DNA of 64,000 nt from Acidimicrobiales bacterium (GTDB taxonomy: Bacteria; Actinomycetota; Acidimicrobiia; Acidimicrobiales; Iamiaceae). The notes beneath the pieces were generated by a model. That model did not search any database, had not been told where the DNA came from, and was given only the letters and a program-made list of their open reading frames with translations. The DNA lies in the NCBI GenBank assembly GCA_035547835.1, contig DASZTW010000017.1:1-64000 (forward strand). Reading direction: 5' to 3'. Both the position numbers and the translations under genes were made by a program. Positions 1 to 8,543 of this stretch are shown one piece after another; position 1 is the first letter of the stretch, and every line of letters begins with the position of its first letter.

Positions 1-36
1 GTGTTGCCAAGGCAGCAACGCCGGCAGCCACTCGAC

Positions 37-306
37 TCAGTAGGTCGGTAGCGCCAAGAGGTTGTCAGTCCAGATGCCGTCCTTGTGCGTGCGGATGTAC
101 TTGGGTGTTGCGTTCACAACGCCCACCTGCACGTACGAGGACCCGGCAGCAACCCGAGCATCGCCGCCGGTCTCGATCCAGCCGACCATGTCAGCTCGGG
201 AGGATTGGTCCGTGACCCCAGTCGAGCGGTCTTCCCACGTCACTTCGGCGATGTGCTCATGCCGCGAGCCGCCGACAAGGTGAATCTGCGTTATGTAACG
301 AGCCAT
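37..306 (-). CDS. DUF3892 domain protein
   Basis: An 89-residue protein that is almost entirely one DUF3892 domain: N-terminal ITQIHLVGG, HEHIAEVTWED in the middle and a YIRTHKDGIWTDNLLALP C-terminus typical of the family. Its function is unknown; members are small soluble proteins, often in accessory or phage-like regions. The ATG at 306 is chosen because the homologous part starts there; the open frame runs on to about 984 without family similarity. No partner gene is visible in this window and the gene may continue a cluster to the left of the edge. Confidence 0.8.
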   Translation of the reverse strand: MARYITQIHLVGGSRHEHIAEVTWEDRSTGVTDQSSRADMVGWIETGGDARVAAGSSYVQVGVVNATPKYIRTHKDGIWTDNLLALPTY

Positions 307-429
307 AGTGGCCCCTTCCCGGCGCAGAGCGCCGATTTGGGCCGAGACCAGGTGGCGAATCGCACCCCGGCTTCCACTTGGGTAGCGTGGGGTTGTCAGA
401 GCGATCGGGTCACCACCCGGTCCCGGCAC

Positions 430-456
430 GAGCCCAGGCCATCTCGGCCTGGGCTC
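430..456. terminator. Perfect 11-bp GC-rich hairpin in the 307-639 intergenic region
   Basis: GAGCCCAGGCC (430-440) and GGCCTGGGCTC (446-456) form a perfect 11-bp stem with a 5-nt loop, followed on the plus strand by CTTGTCGTT. It is probably an intrinsic terminator-like structure. The T-run is weak, so the direction is uncertain. I see no gene in the rest of the 333-nt gap. Confidence 0.55.
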
Positions 457-603
457 TTGTCGTTGGAAGTGATTTGCTTCCGGCACCAACAGTACCCGGC
501 GGGTGCGACAGTCTCGGTGATACCACCTTGCTGGCTCGGTGATGGCGGCATGCTGAGAGGCGAGGGGCGCGAGCAAGCCGCGCGCGATCTGCTCGCTCGG
601 TGC

Positions 604-632
604 TTGACCTACGCGACTGTAATTACTATGCT
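604..632 (+). promoter_or_regulatory. Promoter of the RHH gene, with embedded 8-bp palindrome
   Basis: TTGACC (604-609), a 17-nt spacer and TATGCT (627-632) make a good sigma-70-type promoter whose start point would fall on the GTG at 640, giving a leaderless mRNA. The perfect palindrome GTAATTAC (619-626) sits in the spacer directly against the -10 and would suit a small ribbon-helix-helix repressor. Confidence 0.6.
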
Positions 633-639
633 GTAGTTT

Positions 640-846
640 GTGACCACTACCCAAGTTGCGAGCAGCACGCAAGCCAGGACGACAACGGCGATCCGGTTCC
701 CTGAGGAGCTGCACGAACGACTGAGGGTCGCAGCTGAAGGTTTCGGATTGCCGTTGAACTTCATCGTGGTCAAGGCGATGGAGGACTTCCTGGACCGCAT
801 GATCGATCCCTCCGAGTTCCGGCTCACCAAGGATCAGCCCGCCTAG
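640..846 (+). CDS. Ribbon-helix-helix (CopG/Arc-like) DNA-binding protein, orphan antitoxin-like
   Basis: A 68-residue protein with the RHH pattern: a short strand TTTAIRFPEEL, then LHERLRVAAEGFGLPLNFIVVKAMEDFLDRM as two helices. Such proteins bind DNA as dimers through the strand and are often antitoxins that repress their own operon. The GTG start at 640 is supported by a promoter placed for leaderless transcription. No toxin ORF follows within the next 170 nt, so it is either an orphan antitoxin or a stand-alone repressor. Family assignment is good; role is inference. Confidence 0.7.
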   Translation: MTTTQVASSTQARTTTAIRFPEELHERLRVAAEGFGLPLNFIVVKAMEDFLDRMIDPSEFRLTKDQPA

Positions 847-949
847 GCAGACCTCGTAGCGCTTCGCAGACGCTGGAAGGCTTCTGGCGGGTTCGAAAGC
901 GCATGCAGGGCGTCCGCCAAACGGTCCGTAGGCGTGCGCCCGGGTCCGG

Positions 950-970
950 GGCCATCCACCACCGATGGCC
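950..970. terminator. 7-bp hairpin between convergent genes
   Basis: GGCCATC (950-956) pairs with GATGGCC (964-970) across a 7-nt loop, between the end of the RHH gene and the end of the minus-strand methyltransferase. No T-run follows; a weak terminator is possible. Confidence 0.3.
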
Positions 971-1019
971 TCTGACCTGGGCAAGTGCCCGCCCGGCTGC
1001 CCATCGGACGCGGCCCGCC

Positions 1020-1613
1020 TCAGCTCTCCCCAGCCTCAGACCACCGACCGAGGCCCGGGACGAACCGGCCCGCCACCGTTGCCCAGGCCGTGAAGGCCGG
1101 CCCATGGGTGGTGCGCAGGTACGGCTCCTCCACGGCGCGGGCTTGCAGCTCCACCCCGGCTGTCATGGCGAGCACCGCGGCCACGGTCAGCAGCGACGGC
1201 ACCACGAGCAGCTGGCCGACGGCGAACACCACCATGCCGGTGTAGATGGGGTTGCGGACACGGGCGTAGAGGCCGTGACTGACGAGCGCGGTGGTCTCGT
1301 TCGGGTCGACGCCGACGCGCCACGACGCACCCATCTGCACTTGCGCGACGGCGACCAGCGCCACCGCCGCCAGAGCGATCACGACCCCGGCTGCTCGGGT
1401 CGGCCAGGGCGAAGACCACGGGCCGACGGCGAGCGAGGCGCCGAGCAGCGCCCCTGCCGTGAACATGAGGGCCCGCGCGGCACCCGCCGACGCGCGGTGC
1501 GGTCGGCCGAGCCGCCACCCCGAGTCGCGGGTGCGCCGCCATTGCAACCAGGTGCGGACACCGAACGCGACCACGAGGAACACGATGTCGAGCGAACCTG
1601 CCAGCCAGACCAT
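1020..1613 (-). CDS. Isoprenylcysteine carboxyl methyltransferase-family membrane protein
   Basis: A 197-residue integral membrane protein with several hydrophobic segments and the conserved C-terminal ICMT/PEMT signature: RNPIYTGM, then EEPYLRTTHGPAF and RFVPG. In this superfamily the region binds S-adenosylmethionine at the membrane interface. The ATG at 1613 is preferred because GGAAGGGG lies 7-8 nt upstream; an in-frame TTG at 1652 would add 13 residues. Its start lies about 45 nt from the divergent iron-regulated lipoprotein gene. The methyl acceptor is unknown. Confidence 0.75.
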   Translation of the reverse strand: MVWLAGSLDIVFLVVAFGVRTWLQWRRTRDSGWRLGRPHRASAGAARALMFTAGALLGASLAVGPWSSPWPTRAAGVVIALAAVALVAVAQVQMGASWRVGVDPNETTALVSHGLYARVRNPIYTGMVVFAVGQLLVVPSLLTVAAVLAMTAGVELQARAVEEPYLRTTHGPAFTAWATVAGRFVPGLGRWSEAGES

Positions 1614-1658
1614 GTCTTGGCCCCTTCCACGTTGCACTTGCAGGGATGCCAACTGTCA

Positions 1659-1678
1659 TTAGTAAGGTATCCTAACTA
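1659..1678. promoter_or_regulatory. DtxR/IdeR-like iron box over the fecB-like start
   Basis: An imperfect palindrome with arms AGTnAGG and CCTnACT lies at 1661-1677 inside a TTAG...CTAACTA context, close to the TTAGGTTAGGCTAACCTAA consensus of DtxR/IdeR. It touches the ATG at 1678, so a Fe(II)-repressor bound here would cover the promoter and start of a leaderless transcript. A second, better box lies at 5795-5810 at the other end of the locus. Confidence 0.65.
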
Positions 1679-2673
1679 TGACTCTACAAGGGCACCGAAT
1701 ACAACGGCTCGTTCCATTCGCGCTCGTCGCGCTGCTGCTCGCCACGCTCGTGGCCGGGTGCGGATCCTCCGGCAACAAAGCCGACACCGGCGGCGCCGGC
1801 GGCGACGCCGTGACCATCCGGCAGGCCAGCGGCGACCCCGTGACCGTCCACGGCATCCCCAAGCGCATCGTCGCGCTCGGCTCGCAGTGGACCGATGCCC
1901 TGCTCGCGTTCGGCGTGCAGCCGGTTGCGTTCGTGGGCGACCCCAATTCCGGCAAGGCCGGCAAGCTCCCGTGGCAGGGCGCCCTGTCGTCGAGCGCCAC
2001 CGTCATCCCCTACACCGGCGCGATCCCCTTCGAGCAGGTGAGCAAGGCGCACCCCGACCTCGTGCTGTACCCGGGGTGGGCCGTGCAGAGCAAGGGCGAC
2101 GTGACCCGCCTCACCGCTGGCGGCCAACGGCCGGCGCTGGGCGCACTCACCGACCGCCAAGTCGATCCGTGGCAGGACCAGATCACCGCGCTCGGCAAGA
2201 TCCTCCACCAGACCGACAAGGCCGCCCAGATCATCAAGGGCGTGAACGACCAGGTCGACGCGCTGGCCAAAGACCTGCCCAGTCTGAAGGGCAAGACGTA
2301 CATCCTGGCCAACTACGTGGCCGGTGACTCGATCACCGTGGTCGCCGACCCCGACGACGGCGCCGCCTCGCTGTTCAAGGGCCTCGGCATGTCGATCGCG
2401 CCCGACATGTTGCAAAAGGCCGACGGCGCCACCGGCCGGGTCGACATCAGCCTCGAACAGGTGAGCCTGCTCGATGCCGACGTGCTGTTGTTGCTCACCA
2501 ACGGCTCCGATCCACACAAGCTGCCCGGCTACGACGACCTCGCACCCGTGAAGGACGGCGCCGTCACGGAGCTCGACTACTCGCTCGCCGTGGCGGTGAA
2601 CACGCCGTCGTCGCTGTCGATCCCGTACGCGCTGGGCAAGATCCGCCCGGCACTGGAAGCCGCGGCCAAGTAA
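1678..2673 (+). CDS. Ferric-siderophore ABC transporter substrate-binding lipoprotein (FecB/FepB-like)
   Basis: A 331-residue lipoprotein: N-terminal hydrophobic segment and lipobox LVAGC with Cys28, then a class III periplasmic-binding fold (IPKRIVALGSQWTDALLAFGVQPVAF... VLYPGW). It should capture a ferric-siderophore outside the membrane and hand it to the FecCD-type permease encoded convergently at 3511-5698. The start is fixed by the iron box that abuts it. It is transcribed toward the minus-strand ATPase, with a 10-nt gap between the stop codons. Confidence 0.85.
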   Translation: MTLQGHRIQRLVPFALVALLLATLVAGCGSSGNKADTGGAGGDAVTIRQASGDPVTVHGIPKRIVALGSQWTDALLAFGVQPVAFVGDPNSGKAGKLPWQGALSSSATVIPYTGAIPFEQVSKAHPDLVLYPGWAVQSKGDVTRLTAGGQRPALGALTDRQVDPWQDQITALGKILHQTDKAAQIIKGVNDQVDALAKDLPSLKGKTYILANYVAGDSITVVADPDDGAASLFKGLGMSIAPDMLQKADGATGRVDISLEQVSLLDADVLLLLTNGSDPHKLPGYDDLAPVKDGAVTELDYSLAVAVNTPSSLSIPYALGKIRPALEAAAK

Positions 2674-2683
2674 CGCGGCCGCC

Positions 2684-3514
2684 TCACCTGGCCACGACCC
2701 GAGCCCGGGGGATCACCATCGGTCTCCCGGTCTCGGGGTCGGGTTCCACGCGCACCCGAAGCCCGAACACCTCTTCCACCAGCTCGGCGGTGACCACGTG
2801 GTCGGGCGGGCCTTGGGCCACGATCGCACCGTTGCGCATGGCGATCAGGTGGTGGGCATAACGGGCCGCCTGGTTCAGGTCGTGCAGCACCACCACGATG
2901 GTGCGCTGCTCGCGCTGGTTGAGGTCGTCGAGCAGGTCGAGCACCTCGACCTGGTGGGCGAGGTCGAGGTACGTGGTGGGCTCGTCGAGCAACATCACGT
3001 CGGTTCCCTGCGCCAGCGCCATCGCGATCCACACGCGCTGGCGCTGCCCGCCCGACAGCGCGTCGACCGCCCGGTCGGCGAGCGCCGTGGTCTGCGTGGC
3101 CTCCATGGCGGCTTGCACCACCGCTTCATCCGACGGCGACCACTGGGCGAACCACCCCTGGTGCGGGGCCCGGCCGCGCGCCACCAGGTCGGCAACCGTG
3201 ATGCCCTCGGGTGCCAGCGGTTGTTGCGGCAAGATGCCGAGTTGGCGGGCCACCTCCTTGGTGTGCATCCGGTGCACGTCTTCGCCGTTGAGGTAGACGA
3301 CGCCGGCCTTGGGCTTCAGCAACCGCGCGAGCGCACGCAACAACGTGGACTTGCCGCATGCGTTGGCACCCACGATCACCGTGATCTCACCGGTGGGGAT
3401 CTCCACGTCGAGCGCGTCGATGACCTGCAACCGCTCGTACGCGAGCGACAGCCCCTCGGCGCGCAAGCCACGGCAATCGGATGCCGTGGCGCCGTCGCGG
3501 TGCTTGGCGCTCAC
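2684..3514 (-). CDS. Ferric-siderophore ABC transporter ATP-binding protein (FepC/FecE-like)
   Basis: A 276-residue ABC ATPase: Walker [10 protein letters not shown] (49-57), signature LSGGQRQR (153-160), Walker B DVMLLDE (about 172-178) and the FepC-typical [26 protein letters not shown] switch region. The GTG at 3514 overlaps the TGA of the upstream permease gene (GTGA), so it is probably translationally coupled. It energises import through the two FecCD permeases. The reading frame stays open far upstream, but homology begins shortly after this start. Confidence 0.85.
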   Translation of the reverse strand: MSAKHRDGATASDCRGLRAEGLSLAYERLQVIDALDVEIPTGEITVIVGANACGKSTLLRALARLLKPKAGVVYLNGEDVHRMHTKEVARQLGILPQQPLAPEGITVADLVARGRAPHQGWFAQWSPSDEAVVQAAMEATQTTALADRAVDALSGGQRQRVWIAMALAQGTDVMLLDEPTTYLDLAHQVEVLDLLDDLNQREQRTIVVVLHDLNQAARYAHHLIAMRNGAIVAQGPPDHVVTAELVEEVFGLRVRVEPDPETGRPMVIPRARVVAR

Positions 3515-4625
3515 TCGCCCGTTCCCATCCGGTTGGCCCGAGCCAGCAGGTACAGCAGGTACGGCGCCCCGATCACGCCCGTGACCACGCCGACTGGCAG
3601 CTCGGTGGGAGCGAAGATGCGCTGGGCGATCAGGTCGGACCACACCAGCAACGCCGCGCCGGTCAGCGCGCTCGGCACCAACGTGGCACCGGGGGCACGC
3701 ACCAACCTGCGGGCGATCTGCGGGGCCACCAGCGCCAGGAACGCCACCGGGCCAGCCGAAGCGGTGGCCACCGACACCAGCACCACCGCGCACGCCATCA
3801 GCCCGGCACGTGCGGGCTCCACGCGCACGCCGAGCCCGCGGGCAGTGTCGTCGCCGAGCTCGAGCAGCCGCATCGACCGTCCGAGCCCGAGCGTGGGGGA
3901 CGCCAGCAACGCCAGCGCGACCACCAGCGGCCATACGTTCTCCCAGCCGCGTCCGTTGAGGCTGCCGGTGAGCCACACCATGGCCCGCTGCGCCTCGTAG
4001 ATCCCCGCGCGCGTCAACAAGTACTGCGTGATGGCCGTGGTCATCGCCGCCATGCCGATGCCGACCAGCACGAGCCGGTAGCCGAGCACGCCGCGCCGGT
4101 ACGCGAGACCGTAGATCAGCGCGGCGGCGAGCAGGCCGCCGGCGAGGGCACCGAAGGTGACCACCGTGGCCCCCGCGCCCGCCAACACGATCAGCGCCAC
4201 GGCCACAACGCCGGCGCCGCCGGTGATGCCGATGACGTCGGGACTCGCGAGCGGGTTGCGCGCCAACGACTGGAAGATCGCGCCCGACACGCCGAACGCC
4301 GCGCCCACCAACACCCCGGTCAGCGCCCGGGGCAGGCGCAGCTGTTGACCACGAACGTGGTGTCGACGTTGCCGCGGCCGGCGAGCGCGCGCGCCACGTC
4401 GGGCAGCGGGATCGGGTAGTCGCCGACGCACAGGGCAACGGCAACGCCGGCCACCACGACCAGCCCGAGCAGCACCGACACCACGACCAGGCGCGGCTCG
4501 ACGCGCAAGCTCACGCGCAGCACGGGCAGGCGCACCACGCGTCGGTCGCCCGGCGCGAGCCGCCAGCGGGAGTGGGCGGCGAGCGGCGCGCCCGACGGAG
4601 CGGTGGGTGCGGCGAGGTCGGTCAC
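3511..4625 (-). pseudogene. FecD-like ferric-siderophore permease, single-base frameshift
   Basis: A FecCD-family permease split between two frames. The N-terminal part (GTG at 4625, GTGA overlap with the upstream permease) reads to ...DTTFVVN and then hits a stop at about 4320; the family continuation [25 protein letters not shown]... resumes in the next frame and runs to 3511. One C is missing at about 4344 (AACAG where AACCAG would restore frame). The gene is 1115 nt; adding one base gives 372 codons, the normal family length. It is either a real inactivating mutation or a sequencing error; everything else in the gene looks intact. Confidence 0.85.
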
Positions 4626-5698
4626 AGCGCTGCCAGGCTCCGCTTGCGCACCAGGGCGATGAACACGGGGGCGCCGATCATCGCCGTGACCACGCCGACC
4701 TGCACTTCGCCGGGGTGGGTCACCACCCGGCCCACGATGTCGGATCCCAACAACAAGATGGCCGCCAGCACACCGGCGAACGGCACGATCCATCGGTAGT
4801 CGGGCCCACAGATCGCGCGCGCCACGTGCGGCACGGTGAGGCCCACGAACAAGATCGGGCCGGCCGCCGCGGTCGCCCCGCCACACAGCAGCACCACCGA
4901 CACGCCTGCCGCAGCCCGGGCGAGGCCCACACGAACGCCGAGCGAGCGGGCGACGTCGTCGCCGAGGCTCAAGCTGTTGAGCGACCGCCCGCACCGCATC
5001 GCGATCGCGGCGCCGACCACCAGGAACGGTGCCACTTGCCCCACCACCGTGGCATCGCGTCCGGCCAGCGAGCCGACGACCCAGAAGCGGAACTGGTCGA
5101 GGGTCGACACGTCGAGCAGCAGCACCGCGGTGGTCAACGACGTGAGCAGGGCCGCGACCGCGGCCCCCGCGAGGGCGAGCTTGGTGGGCGTGGCGCCGTC
5201 GCGGCCCAGAGCGCCGAGCGCGTAGACCAGCACCGACGCCACCGCCGCCCCCAGGAGCGCGAACCACACGTAGGCACCGAGGGTGCTCAGGCCGAAGGCG
5301 TGCATCACGAGCACCACGGCAAACGCCGCGCCGGCGTTCACGCCGAGGATGCCGGGATCGGCGAGCGGGTTGCGGGTGATGCCCTGCATCACGGCGCCGG
5401 CCATGCCGAGGGCCACGCCGGCCTCCACGCCGAGCAGCGTGCGGGGCACCCGCAAGGCGCGAACGATGTCCTGGTCGGCCGAGCCGTCGAAGTGGAAGAC
5501 GGCGTTCCACACCTGGTCGAGGGCCACGTGCTTGTTGCCGATCGCCAAGCTCACGAACATCACGACGACCAGCACCGCGATCGCCACGCCCAGGCCGATC
5601 GCCAGGGTGCGGTTGCCACGCGCCGCGGAGCCGGTCCTGTCGAGGTCCGCGCACACGGCGGGCGCGGGCACGGCAGGCGCCGCAGCGGGCGGGCTCAT
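4622..5698 (-). CDS. FecC/FepD-like ferric-siderophore ABC permease
   Basis: A 358-residue FecCD-family permease with about nine to ten hydrophobic helices and the family motifs LRVPRTLLGVEAGVALGMAGAVMQGITRNPLADPGILGVNAG and AAAGPILFVGLTVPHVAR. The ATG at 5698 has GGAG about 9 nt upstream. It heads a minus-strand operon followed by the frameshifted FecD-like gene and the FepC-like ATPase, with 4-nt overlaps. An iron box at 5795-5810 lies about 100 nt upstream and is shared with the divergent irtAB genes, so iron repression is likely. Confidence 0.85.
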   Translation of the reverse strand: MSPPAAAPAVPAPAVCADLDRTGSAARGNRTLAIGLGVAIAVLVVVMFVSLAIGNKHVALDQVWNAVFHFDGSADQDIVRALRVPRTLLGVEAGVALGMAGAVMQGITRNPLADPGILGVNAGAAFAVVLVMHAFGLSTLGAYVWFALLGAAVASVLVYALGALGRDGATPTKLALAGAAVAALLTSLTTAVLLLDVSTLDQFRFWVVGSLAGRDATVVGQVAPFLVVGAAIAMRCGRSLNSLSLGDDVARSLGVRVGLARAAAGVSVVLLCGGATAAAGPILFVGLTVPHVARAICGPDYRWIVPFAGVLAAILLLGSDIVGRVVTHPGEVQVGVVTAMIGAPVFIALVRKRSLAAL

Positions 5699-5794
5699 CA
5701 CCTGCTCCAAGTGACCAGGGCCACGTCCGGCTGCGCCATGGGTGCGATGGTAGGACTCCCTAGTTCTGACATTCAAACTTGGCCAATGCGATCT

Positions 5795-5810
5795 ATTAGG
5801 GTGACCTAAT
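5795..5810. promoter_or_regulatory. DtxR/IdeR-like iron box in the fecC-irtA divergent promoter
   Basis: ATTAGG, a 4-nt centre and CCTAAT form a perfect-armed palindrome matching the outer halves of the DtxR/IdeR consensus. It lies between the divergent FecC-like and IrtA-like genes and can govern both. Confidence 0.75.
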
Positions 5811-5847
5811 CCCACGACGAACGAACCGCGAACGAGAGGCCGGCGAC

Positions 5848-5934
5848 GTGATCGAGCACCACCCGACGACTTCCACGCTGGTGGATGCCCAGGCGGCCAG
5901 CGCGTGGCGACGCGGCGCCAGGAGCGCTCGATGA
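5848..5934 (+). CDS. Possible 28-codon leader ORF coupled to irtA
   Basis: GTG at 5848 with GAGAGG upstream opens a 28-codon frame ending in a TGA that overlaps the irtA ATG at 5931 (ATGA). The peptide is basic at its C-terminus (WRRGARSAR) and has no recognisable family. It may be a leader that couples translation to the iron-regulated promoter, or chance; no sequence similarity supports it. Confidence 0.25.
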   Translation: MIEHHPTTSTLVDAQAASAWRRGARSAR

Positions 5935-8543
5935 GCCGCGGGATGCAGGGCACGCTCCTGCGAGCGCTCGGCGCGAACGAATTCGTCATCCGCGTCGACG
6001 ACGCGTACGACCTCGTACCGGGTCTTCGGCGGGTGCATTGCTCCTCGCCGAGCCTGTTCGAGGCCTTCCAGCCCGGACCCACCGACTTCGTCCGCCTGTG
6101 GTTCCCCGATCCGGTCGAACCCGACCTCGAGGTGCAGCGCGGTTACACGATCACCGACCCCGACCCGGCGACCGGCACGTTCGTGCTCGACATCGTGTTG
6201 CACGAGCCTGCCGGCCCGGCCGCCACTTGGGCGCAGACCTGCCAGCCCGGCGACGAGGTGGCCGCGACCTCCTATGGATCGCAACCGTTCGAGCTCGGCG
6301 ACCCCGAGCCCGCAGGCGTGCTGCTGATCGGCGACGCCGCGTCGCTGCCGGCGATCAACTCGATCCTGGGCGTGGTACCGCACCACCTGCCCGTCGAGGT
6401 GTTCCTCGAGTGGAGCGACGAGCGCGAGCACGCGATCCCCGTCGCCGAGCACCCGAGCGCCGCCATCCACCGCCTGCCGCGCGAACTGGGCGCAACCAAG
6501 GTGGTCGACGCCATCGCCAACCGCGACTGGTCGGACTGGAAGGCCTGGATCGGCGCGGAGCGCATCACCACCAAGCTCGTGAAAGCTGCGCTGAGGGACC
6601 AGCACGGCTTCCCCAAGTCGGAGGTGAAAGCCACCCCGTACTGGATCCACGGACGGCCCTACGGCGGCAGTCGCGGCGCGAAGGCGGCGGCCAGAGCGGC
6701 GACCGAGGAGCACACCCGCCCCGCATCACCCCGCCCGTCCGGCTCGCACGCCGGGCGCGAATCCTCGCCCGCGCCCGCGGCGGCCGTCGAGGTTCGTCCA
6801 GGTCGTTGGCGCGCGAACGCGGGCGTCGACCTGCTCGATCCCGTGCGCTCCACCATGCGCCTCGCGGGCGTGATCGAGGGCATCGTCACCCTCGCCGGCC
6901 TGGTGCCGTTCGTGCTGCTCGCCGAAGTGGGTCGCCGCCTGCTCGACGGCCAGACGGTGAACGACCAGTGGCCGGTCGCCAAGGTCGCCCTGATCATCTT
7001 GGGCAGCTCGGCGCTCGCCGAGTCCGCGCTGATGCTGTGGCTGCACGTGGTCGACGCCCGCTTCGCGCTCGACGTGCGCCGGCGGCTGCTCGCCAAGCTG
7101 GCGCGCCTGCCGCTCGGCTGGTTCACCGACCGCAACGGCGGCATCGTGAAGCAGGCCGTCACCGAGGACACGGCGCGGTTGCACAGCCTGGTCACCCATG
7201 CCGCTCCCGACGCCACGGCCGCCGTGGTCGCGCCGCTCGCGGTGCTGGTGTACCTGTTCGTGGTCGACGCCCGGCTCGCCGCGGTGCTGTTGATCCCGGT
7301 GATCGCGTATGTGGCGGTCTTCTCCTCGATGACCGGTGCCAGCCGGGCCACCATGCCGAAAGTGACGGCGTGGGCCCGGCGCATGGACGGCGAGGCCGGC
7401 GGCTACCTCCAAGGCCTGCCGGTGGTGCGGGTGTTCGGCGGATCGGCGGCAAGCCGCTTCCGGCGCAGCGTCGACGAGTACACGGGCTTCCTCGCCTCGT
7501 GGCAGCGCCCCTTCGTGTCGAAGAAGGCCACCGCGGCGCTGATCACCGACCCCACCACGTTCTTGTGGATCATCGTGGCGGTCGGCGGGGTGCTGGTGGC
7601 GTCGCACCACATGGCGGGCGCCGACCTGCTCCCGTTCCTGCTGCTCGGCACCACGTTCGGGCCCCGGCTGCTCGGCCTGGCGTACGGGATGGTGGGCGTC
7701 CGCGAGGCACGCGAAGCGGCCAAGCGGATCGGCCTCACCCTCACCGAAGACGAGCTCGAGACCATGCCAGACCTCCGTGCCGGCGCTGCCTCGGGCGGCG
7801 CAACACCCGCGGCCGAAGTTCGCCTCGAAGGGGTGACGTTCGAGTACCGACCCGGCCACCCCGTGCTGCGCGACGTCGACGTGGTGCTCCCCGCGGGCAC
7901 GGTCACGGCCCTGGTCGGACCTTCCGGCTCGGGCAAGTCGACCCTTGCCGCGCTCGTCGCCCGCTTCCACGATCCCATCGCCGGTCGCATCACGATCGGC
8001 GGCGACGATCTGCGAGCGCTCGCCCCCGACGACCTCTACCAGCGGGTCGGGTTCGTGCTGCAAGACGTGCACCTGCTGCGCGAGACCGTGCACGACAACA
8101 TCGCCCTGGCGCGGCCCCACGCCACCCGGGCCGAAGTCGTTGCCGCCGCCGAGGCCGCCGCCATCGCGGCCCGCATCGACGAGCTGCCCCACGGCTACGA
8201 CACCGTGCTCGGCGACGAGGTCGGGCTGTCGGGCGGCGAAGCGCAGCGGATCACGATCGCCCGGGCGATCCTGGCCGACACGCCAGTGGTGGTGCTCGAC
8301 GAGGCCACCGCGTTCGCCGACCCCGAAGCCGAGCACCAGGTGCAGGTGGCGCTCGGGCGGCTGCTGCGCGACCGCACGGTGCTGGTGATCGCGCACCGGC
8401 TGCACACGATCGTCGACGCCGACCAGATCGTGGTGCTCGACGGTGGCCGCGTGGTGCAGAGGGGCACCCACGGCGAGCTGGTGCACGCCGTGGGCCGCTA
8501 TCGCGACTTGTGGCGACCGGCCACGGTGGGGAGCGCACGATGA
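5931..8543 (+). CDS. irtA: IrtA-like siderophore ABC importer with N-terminal siderophore-interacting domain
   Basis: An 870-residue three-part protein: an FAD/NAD-type siderophore-interacting domain (residues about 1-250; RGYTITD, GDAASLPAINSI, WIHGRPYGG), a six-helix ABC exporter-fold membrane domain (about 300-560), and an ATPase with GPSGSGKST near 663, LSGGEAQR near 765 and VVVLDE near 785. This is the mycobacterial IrtA architecture (859 aa in M. tuberculosis): import of ferric siderophore coupled to flavin-dependent reduction on the cytoplasmic side. The ATG at 5931 has AGGAG six nt upstream and is preferred to the GTG at 5904. It overlaps irtB by ATGA and is downstream of an iron box. 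Confidence 0.88.
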   Translation: MSRGMQGTLLRALGANEFVIRVDDAYDLVPGLRRVHCSSPSLFEAFQPGPTDFVRLWFPDPVEPDLEVQRGYTITDPDPATGTFVLDIVLHEPAGPAATWAQTCQPGDEVAATSYGSQPFELGDPEPAGVLLIGDAASLPAINSILGVVPHHLPVEVFLEWSDEREHAIPVAEHPSAAIHRLPRELGATKVVDAIANRDWSDWKAWIGAERITTKLVKAALRDQHGFPKSEVKATPYWIHGRPYGGSRGAKAAARAATEEHTRPASPRPSGSHAGRESSPAPAAAVEVRPGRWRANAGVDLLDPVRSTMRLAGVIEGIVTLAGLVPFVLLAEVGRRLLDGQTVNDQWPVAKVALIILGSSALAESALMLWLHVVDARFALDVRRRLLAKLARLPLGWFTDRNGGIVKQAVTEDTARLHSLVTHAAPDATAAVVAPLAVLVYLFVVDARLAAVLLIPVIAYVAVFSSMTGASRATMPKVTAWARRMDGEAGGYLQGLPVVRVFGGSAASRFRRSVDEYTGFLASWQRPFVSKKATAALITDPTTFLWIIVAVGGVLVASHHMAGADLLPFLLLGTTFGPRLLGLAYGMVGVREAREAAKRIGLTLTEDELETMPDLRAGAASGGATPAAEVRLEGVTFEYRPGHPVLRDVDVVLPAGTVTALVGPSGSGKSTLAALVARFHDPIAGRITIGGDDLRALAPDDLYQRVGFVLQDVHLLRETVHDNIALARPHATRAEVVAAAEAAAIAARIDELPHGYDTVLGDEVGLSGGEAQRITIARAILADTPVVVLDEATAFADPEAEHQVQVALGRLLRDRTVLVIAHRLHTIVDADQIVVLDGGRVVQRGTHGELVHAVGRYRDLWRPATVGSAR

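Noticed and set aside
37-984. A 315-residue minus-strand protein
   Set aside because: Only the last 89 residues match DUF3892; the upstream extension is not conserved-looking and crosses a strong hairpin.
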